Positions 57,841-64,000 of a stretch of DNA of 64,000 nucleotides are shown piece after piece (positions within the stretch are counted from its first letter, which is position 1; every line of letters begins with the position of its first letter). Source of the DNA: Lucinisca nassula (Eukaryota; Mollusca; Bivalvia; Lucinida; Lucinidae); the NCBI GenBank assembly GCA_963580285.1, contig OY757023.1:131224027-131288026 (forward strand), in the 5' to 3' direction. Position numbers and translations under genes: made by a program. The notes below the pieces were generated by a model, which was not told where the DNA came from, made no database searches, and was given only the letters and a program-made list of their open reading frames with translations.

Positions 57841-57924
57841 CAGTCCACTGTCCATGTGTTTATTTATTATGGAAAATGGTAACGTAGCTCTGTATGGGGC
57901 GCCGTTTTACATTTAATCCGTATT

Positions 57925-58012
57925 TATAGATACCCATAATTATTTATGGATATCCATAATTAGAATTATGGATATCTATAATTCGAATTATGGATATCCA
58001 TTATTATTTACA
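57925..58012. repeat. Short ATCCATAAT palindromes
   Basis: TTATGGATATCCATAATTAG, AATTATGGATATC and TTATGGATATCCATTATT make overlapping inverted repeats. They end where the LINE coding sequence starts. Confidence 0.8.
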
Positions 58013-58015
58013 TAT

Positions 58016-59195
58016 CCACACGAGAGGATCCACACGTAGGTGGATTAGCTCATGGCTCTCAGGACGCTTACAACAAATTGTACTTGATGGCCAAACGTCT
58101 GATCTAGTCCTGTTTTATCTGGTGTCCCCCAAAGCTCGGTTCTTGGGCCGGTCCTCTTCTTGGTATTCATTAATGATCTCCATTATAATATCAGGTAATC
58201 TGTCCGCTTTTTGCTGATGATTGTGTCTTGTATAGGAACATATATTCTTCTTCTGACTGTCTCATTTTACAAGATGACCAGGATCAACTTGAACAGTGGA
58301 GGGCCGATTGGCAGATGACGTTCAATGTGGCCAAATGTCGTTCAACGAGGGTGTCACCACAGCCTCCGGACAAGCAAAATAAGTTTGATTACACACTTCA
58401 CCAGCAAGTTTTGGAGCAGGATCAATCCGACAAATATCTTGATAACATCATCACTGACAATCTTGTCTGAGGTCAACATATTTCAGAGATAACATCTAAA
58501 GCAATCAGGACTTCAGGATTCCTTAGACGTAATTTGGCCTTTGCACATTGGCAGACATTTGGATGTTGCATATAAAACATTGGTTCGCCCTCAACTAGAT
58601 TATGCATCACCCCCATTTGACATCCCTATGTTAAAACTCAGATTCAGTAGTATGGAGAAGGTGCAATCGCAGAGGACAGCTTTTCGATGGACCTGCCGAC
58701 GATGGTGTAATGGAAGTAGCGTCGGTGACATGCTTAACGAACTGGAATGGCCGTCCCTAGAGGCCCGTCGTGAGCAGTCCTCTTTAGCCTTCTTCTATAA
58801 GATACAGTGTCTTTTGATAAAGATATGTACTTGACCCCTGTAACAGAATCAGCACAAACAAGGACATCAAAAGTTAACAACTCACAGTATCGTAGGTACC
58901 GGTATTAAGCGATGCCCGGAAAAATTCTTTATTTCCTAGAACTATTCCTCAGTGGAATAGCCTTCCCTCTTCTATGGCGAATGCAAAGACCACGGAGGAG
59001 TTCAAAGCCAGTACAGTATAAGATTGGGACTCAGAGATATGCGTTTTAGGATACCTCTGTTACGAGATTGTAAATAGCTTTAAGGACTTCTCCAGTGTTT
59101 TTTTTTTTTTTTTAAGCTAAATTCTAAATTTAGCCGCTCATCCAACTGAGGAAATGGCCAGATTTGACCGAGTCAGTATAAGATAGATAGATAAA
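58016..59195 (+). pseudogene. 5'-truncated LINE reverse transcriptase
   Basis: The translation starts within the RT palm (WISSWLSGR, QQIVLDGQTSD), then VLGPVLFLVFIND in a shifted frame. The FADD catalytic box is at 58210-58221. WQMTFNVAKC (~58310), KYL (~58430), SKAIRTSGFLRRNL (~58495), AYKTLVRPQLDYASP (~58570) and RREQSSLAFFYKIQ (~58770) complete the C-terminal domain. At least four frameshifts or stops occur. A poly-T and a 3' UTR end in GATAGATAGATAAA near 59195, a typical LINE 3' terminus. It is a different lineage from the copy at 12899-15340, with FADD in place of YADD. Confidence 0.9.
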
Positions 59196-59274
59196 TACTA
59201 GCATACCTTCGCAAATGCATACAACACATCAATATCTTAATCTAATCTGAATATGTCGTTGGATAATAAATACT

Positions 59275-61280
59275 TGTCTTCCATCCTGCTCACAAGGTTG
59301 CTTGTGACCTTGACATTGGCCTTGAAAAACAATACGGGTCTTCCTGTTAACATGTTTTTTTGACGTCAAGTCCATTAATTGTGACCTTGAACATTGACCT
59401 TTGACCTAGAAAAGCACCAGGGTTACCCTCACATCGGAAACATTTGTGGAAAGCCAAGTGCTTCTATGACGATAACTTTTTATCATATGACGTCGCATCT
59501 GAGAGTGTAATAACGCCATGTAATATTTTCGATAATCCACTAGTGGATTAAATATGCAAATTAGCTAGACACATCCCGTCATAAGTGTTACTGGTGACAC
59601 GTCAAATGACATTCATACACCGTAACGTTACATGTACGACGTCCTTAACGACGTCGCGTTTACTAATGGCGGAATATTGACATTTTTGTAAACAATCGTA
59701 AATAAAACGCGTTTCAAATGTCATATGATAAATAGAATCTTGCATTCGTGCTCGTGTATTATTGAATTTATTAAACTCGTTGAGGAAAAGGGATAAAATG
59801 CTCGGCAAAGCCTCGCATTTTATCCCTTTTCCTCAACTCGTTTAATAAATTCAATAATACATGAGCACTCATATAAGATCCTCTGTCTTCTAGCCTGTTC
59901 TCAAGATGTTTAATGTCAAGTTCACTAAACATTATGTTTAATGTCAAGTTCACTAAACATTTGACCAATGGACTTAACAAATTAATTGGTTCACCCACTC
60001 TCCATTGGAAACATTTGTGGATGATTTGATTCTTCTACAATGATAGCTTTGTCTTCTATGCTGGCTACATGGTTTTTAATGTCATTCCATTGTGTCCTTG
60101 TCCTTTGGTCCTTGACTTTGCAATCAATTGGCTGCATCATCCTCTATCCATGGGGAACATTTGTGGGCGGTCTGATGTTTCTATGATGGTAGCTTTTCTG
60201 ATCATTTCTCTTCCAATTGTCTACTATCCTGTTCAAAGAGTTTTTTATATCAAGTTTTTTGTGAAATTCGAATTTGATCGTTAACCTTGAAAATCAATAT
60301 GAATCATCTTTTTCTCAAAAGGGAACTTTGATGCGTCTATGGTGATAGCTTTATCTTCTATCCTGTTCACACGGTTTTAATGTAAAACCCACTGTGATCT
60401 TGACCTAAAAACTCAATAGGATTCATGAACATTTGTGGAAGGTTTGATGCTCTTTTGTTGATAGCTTTGTCTTCTGTTCCGTCCACAAGATTTTCAATGT
60501 CATTTCCACTGTGACTTTGCCCTATGACACTATCCTCTCTATCCTCTCTCCATGGACAACATTTGTAGAAGGTTTGATGCTTCTGTGTTGATAGATTTGT
60601 CTTCTACTCTGTTCTCAAGATTTCTTAATGTCACGTCTATTATGACCTTGACATTTGACCTTGAAAATCAATAGAACTCATCCTCTCTTTATGGGGAACA
60701 TTTGTGCAAGGTTTGGTGTTTCTATGATGACAGTTTTGTCTTCTATCCTTTTGGATGTCAAGTCCACTGTGATCTTGACATGTGCCTGGAAAATCAACAG
60801 TATTCATCCTCTCTCCATGTGGGACATTTATGGAAGGTTGGATAATTCTGGGAAGAAAGCTTTGCCTTATATCCTGTTTACAATGTTTTTAATGTTAAGT
60901 CCACTGTGAGCACGACATTTGACTACTGACATTGAAAATAACAGGGTTCGACCCTTTTCCATGGGGAACATTTGTGGATGGTTTGATGCCACTATGATAA
61001 TATCTTCGTCTTCTGTTCTGTTCACAATGTTTTTAATGTCAAGAACATTTATATGACCTTGAACTCTGACTCTTGATTTGAAACTCAGTAGGGTTCATCC
61101 TCTCTCCATGGGGAGCATTTGAGGGTGGTTTGATGTATCCTCTTCATATGTTTTTTTTTTATGTCAAGTCCATTGTGGCTTTGGCATTTGACCCTTGACC
61201 TTGAAAGTCAACAGGTATCATCCTCTCTCCATGGAGGACTGTTGCTTCTGTGATGATAGCTTTGTCTTCTATCCTATTCC
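59275..61280 (+). mobile_element. P8: tandem-core region, CTCTCCATGGGGAACATTTG core
   Basis: About eleven ~140-150 bp monomers carry CATCCTCTCTCCATGGGG, AACATTTGTGGAAGGTTTG, GCTTTGTCTTCTATCCTGTT and AATGTCAAGTCCACTGTGAC. TGACCTTTGACCT occurs at 59395-59407. No head or ACGG tail was found. A MITE interrupts it at 59480-59882, and SINE-B follows. Confidence 0.8.
59480..59882. mobile_element. MITE with 46 bp hairpin inside P8
   Basis: The P8 monomer breaks at CTTCTATGACGATAAC and resumes at CTCTGTCTTCTAGCC. The insertion starts TTTTTATCATATGACGTCG and ends in a hairpin, 59756-59801 against 59815-59860, with further pairing outwards. It is homologous to 41223-41560. Confidence 0.8.
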
Positions 61281-61284
61281 GATC

Positions 61285-61548
61285 CCTCCCACGGGAGCTT
61301 GAAGAAATAGATTTGCTGCATAATGCTTCCACGAGATCAATCTGACCGCACACGAGTACTGGTAAACCGCTTAGAGGATCTAAGCCTGTCCCGCAAAAGC
61401 GGTGCGAGTGGTTTCATTGGGCGACAGGGGTTGAGATGTCATTTCATCTCAATGTCGGGTAAAAGTCCCACAAAATAGGAAGCAACGTCTCCAAAATGAC
61501 ATGTTGACAGGGACGCTTAACCTCAAATCAAACAAACAAACAAATCTA
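61285..61548 (+). repeat. SINE-B following P8
   Basis: The head CCTCCCACGGGAGCTTGAAG (diverged), GAGGATCTAAGCCTG, GGTTTCATTGGGCGACAGG and the tail GACAGGGACGCTTAACCTCA with AATCAAACAAACAAA are present. A P8-like CTATCCTATTCACAAAG occurs again just after it (~61547), so it interrupts the last monomer; CTATCCTATTC is the likely duplication. Confidence 0.9.
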
Positions 61549-61582
61549 TCCTATTCACAAAGTCCTAACAGACACACCCGGA

Positions 61583-61735
61583 GAAGCCCCCGTGGTGTAG
61601 CGGATGAACTACACGCCTCATCAACCAGGGATCGTGGGTTCGATCCCGGGCTTCTCCAGCTTTTAGATGAGTCTTTTAACCTAGGACACGTCACCGTATG
61701 ACATTAGCTGTTGATGGGATATAAAATTCAACACA
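61583..61735 (+). repeat. SINE-A, plus strand
   Basis: GAAGCCCCCGTGGTGTAGCG and GGGTTCGATCCCGGGCTTC give a better-preserved tRNA-like head than other copies. The body includes GATGAGTCTTTTAACCTAGG and ends in TTCAACACACAACA. Confidence 0.85.
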
Positions 61736-61839
61736 CAACACCCTAGACACACCACACGGCAGCGATTCTATATCCCCATCGCAGCTTTGTAGGATAAGTG
61801 GTCTGAAATAATACGGTACAAAGTAAACAGACACTCCGA

Positions 61840-62017
61840 TTCATTCACCTTATTTGCATTATCTGCTGGTTCCTAGTCTGATGTAATCAGCGTTAGAAAA
61901 ACAGGTAACCAGACCCCCCCCCCTGACCTTAAAAGGTCAGGGGGGTCTGGTTACCTGGTTTTCCAATATTGACAATGTGCAAGCTGGGCGCCAGCAAATA
62001 ATGCAAATATGGTGAAT
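61840..62017. repeat. Foldback with GGTAACCAGACCCCCC centre
   Basis: The centre AGGTAACCAGACCCCCC, TGACCTT, AAGGTCAGGGGGGTCTGG, TTACCT is a near-perfect palindrome in which the C run is longer than the G run. Outwards, TTATTTGCATTATCTGCTGG pairs with CCAGCAAATAATGCAAATA. Confidence 0.85.
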
Positions 62018-62159
62018 CCGCGATGTGAGCGAGGTCAGTTGACCAACTAGAGTTAACGCTACTGACGTCAAGAATCTACTCTTGCCAAATGACCAAAACC
62101 AAGTAAATCGAAAGTATAAACAATATGTTTTCAAGTTGGCCCTCAGTCGACTGTAGCAA

Positions 62160-63168
62160 TACATTATATAGGGATCAATACCATGGTATCTTATACATTA
62201 ACATTTGCCGGGTCCCGAGGAAACTGTTTGAACACGAGTCTACTAGGCCGAATGTTCAAATATCTTCCGAGGGATCCGGCAAATGTTTATGCAACGAGAT
62301 AACCATGAGTGATCGTTGTTCTTGCATAACTTACGATTCCAACGGCAAATTTTGACACAAAAAAAAAAACGCCCAAAAGCTCCATATAAACTCTTCAAAT
62401 GCAAGCGGCAAATAAACATGGCGGCTAGTTCAGAATGTGTTGGCAATGACGTGGCTACGAAGTGACCATTTGGCTTCACCTCTGACATCATCATTGAAAT
62501 AAATCGCTACGTTCGGGCGGTAACGTTACGTCGCTCAACGTAGCGTAAACAAAATAAGGCCCGTCTTGTGATATCAAATGTTCAAATCTATGTTTTTGCA
62601 TAAATACCTATGCGCATGGCTGTTTGAAGCCATTTTCTTGCATAAACACCTATGCACATGGCTGTTTGAAGCCATTGTCAAATGGACCGAAAGCCGTGCT
62701 CAAACAGCAAAAACCATGTTCAAATCATGAAATTCGCGTGCCGTTTGAACATGGATTTTGAGCTTTTGATATCACAAGACGGGCCTCGCTTTGTTTACGT
62801 TACGTTGAGCGGCGTAACGTTATCGCCCTGAACGTAGCGTTTTAGTGTTCTATGATGACGTCAGATGGTTACTGCGTTACAACATCATTGTAAACAACAT
62901 TCTGAGATGACCGCCATGTTGGTTCGCCGGTCGCATTTCAAGAGTATAGATGGAGTTTATATGGAGTTTTGGGGCGTTTTCGTCAAAATTTGGTGTCGGA
63001 ATCGTAAGTTATGCAAGAACAACGTGACCCATGGTTAGTTCATGCATTAACATTTGCCGGATCCCTCGGAAGATATTAGAACATTCGGCCTGGCGGCCTC
63101 ATGTTCAAACAGCTTCCTCGGGACCCGGCGAATGTTAATGCATGAAAAACCATGGTTGATCCTTATTG
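62160..63168. repeat. 1 kb foldback with ~430 bp arms
   Basis: The outer ends are GGGATCAATACCATGG and CCATGGTTGATCC. Arm segments pair as CATTTGCCGGGTCCCGAGG / CCTCGGGACCCGGCGAATG, CTCCATATAAACTC / GAGTTTATATGGAG and GCCCGTCTTGTGATATC / GATATCACAAGACGGGC. The central ~160 bp has a direct pair of ACCTATGCGCATGGCTGTTT-like units. Each arm contains its own smaller inverted repeat around ATTTGCCGG. No coding region was found. Confidence 0.85.
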
Positions 63169-63784
63169 TCAAAAATAAAACATCTGTATGACATACCAGT
63201 CCTTGAAATATCTGCCACTGCCTACATCCTGGATGTAGCTAGAATATCATTAAATTTCAGAGCTGTCAGTAATCTGTTTATCTTGCCATTAAATCTCTCT
63301 AGACAGGGATCAGATGTTGTCTTGCTAACAGTTCTTGAAGTCAATGCTCCCAAACATTAACATAATGATTTATCCTACCTTTGTTAGAATAAGACATACA
63401 CAGACATGTTCCCTTTATAATTTTAAGCATTTTACTAGTGTAGTTAGATGTCAGGCTGTACTTATCAGAACTACATGTACAAGTTTAATGTGTCAATTTA
63501 GTTCAAAGGACTATTTATATTGAAAAGAAAACGGACCGGCCCTGACAAAAAAACAATGTGATGGTATATTTAGTCCGGAGATGTAACAGCTACCTTCCAA
63601 GAAACTGAACAAGGTAAGAAAATAAGACATGTTTCTTTGGTTAAAATGTATCACGCATAAAAGGTCTACAGCATTCCTTGTTCGCACAAAAGGCTCTTGC
63701 CCAGTGATCACTACATATTCTAAATTTCGAAGGACCCTTTATTCGTGATGCATCTCAAAAGTTTTATCCTCACTGTGTATGTAT
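63169..63784. other. Unassigned AT-rich sequence
   Basis: No repeat family, RNA or coding region was recognised. Open frames are 62-66 residues and unremarkable. Confidence 0.5.
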
Positions 63785-64000
63785 TTTAGTTTTGGTTTTA
63801 CGGCCCTTTCAAGATCATTTCGCTCATATCGAGCCGATCTTTAATCAGATGTCGGCGAAAACCGGAGTACCCGCAGAAATACCACCTAACCTTCCGTTGC
63901 AGAACTTGGCGTCTCACATGTGACCCGAGCCAGGCTCGAACCCATAGCTGCGAGAGACCTAATGGTTAAGAGTCAGCGCTCTTATCTACTAGGCTACTGA
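63785..64000 (-). repeat. SINE-F, cut by the window end
   Basis: TTTTACGGCCCTTTCAAGAT, ACCGGAGTACCCGCAGAAA and CTTGGCGTCTCACATG match 16079-16319. The tRNA-like B box GGGTTCGAGCC is present on the minus strand. The head may continue beyond 64000. Confidence 0.85.

Noticed and set aside
58228..58834. A live reverse-transcriptase gene
   Set aside because: Several frameshifts, an in-frame stop and loss of the whole 5' half show it is a dead copy.

Overview
This window looks like eukaryotic genomic DNA, most probably from a bivalve mollusc. No intact host protein-coding gene, functional rRNA or convincing functional tRNA gene was found on either strand. Almost everything that can be named is repetitive: a higher-order satellite, many different non-autonomous elements built around 130-200 bp tandem cores next to ACGG microsatellites, tRNA-headed SINEs, a second short retroposon (called SINE-B here), foldback and TIR elements, and two broken LINE reverse-transcriptase copies. 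The bivalve assignment rests on memory of the tandem-core elements (pearl-like or Helitron-insert-like families described from oysters and other bivalves). It was not checked by search.

Layout. 1-12645: six units of a ~2.1 kb satellite. Each unit combines a block of ~58 bp monomers, two SINE-A copies and two ~250-300 bp blocks. 12646-15340: a decayed LINE on the minus strand, split by a 1.07 kb element. 15341-27183: tandem-core elements P1 to P5 end to end, with SINEs, satellite-derived fragments and an interstitial telomeric tract at 21591-21670. 27184-28050: a diverged copy of the 58 bp minisatellite. 28051-31097: a composite tandem-core region. 31098-36905: SINEs, a 615 bp TIR element whose interior is almost wholly short palindromes, foldbacks, a hAT-like MITE and a 187 bp tandem repeat. 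37011-39755: a candidate TIR-bounded segment with a ~195 bp minisatellite and CRE/YY1-like repeats. 40021-52235: a nest of transposons up to five levels deep. 52236-57840: hairpin elements, SINE-B copies (one inside another) and degenerate tandem-core elements. 58016-59195: the 3' part of a second LINE. 59275-61280: another tandem-core region. 61285-64000: SINEs and two large foldbacks, with a SINE cut by the window edge.

The best-supported observations are the nest, where target-site duplications and an uninterrupted second copy give the order of insertion; the 615 bp palindromic TIR element with a 6 bp target-site duplication; the elements that keep one head and tail but carry unrelated cores; nuclear-receptor-like direct repeats in several unrelated cores; and a 3' tail motif shared by SINEs with different heads. 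Coordinates of repeat families were set by eye. Those called from target-site duplications are accurate to the base or nearly so; others are approximate.
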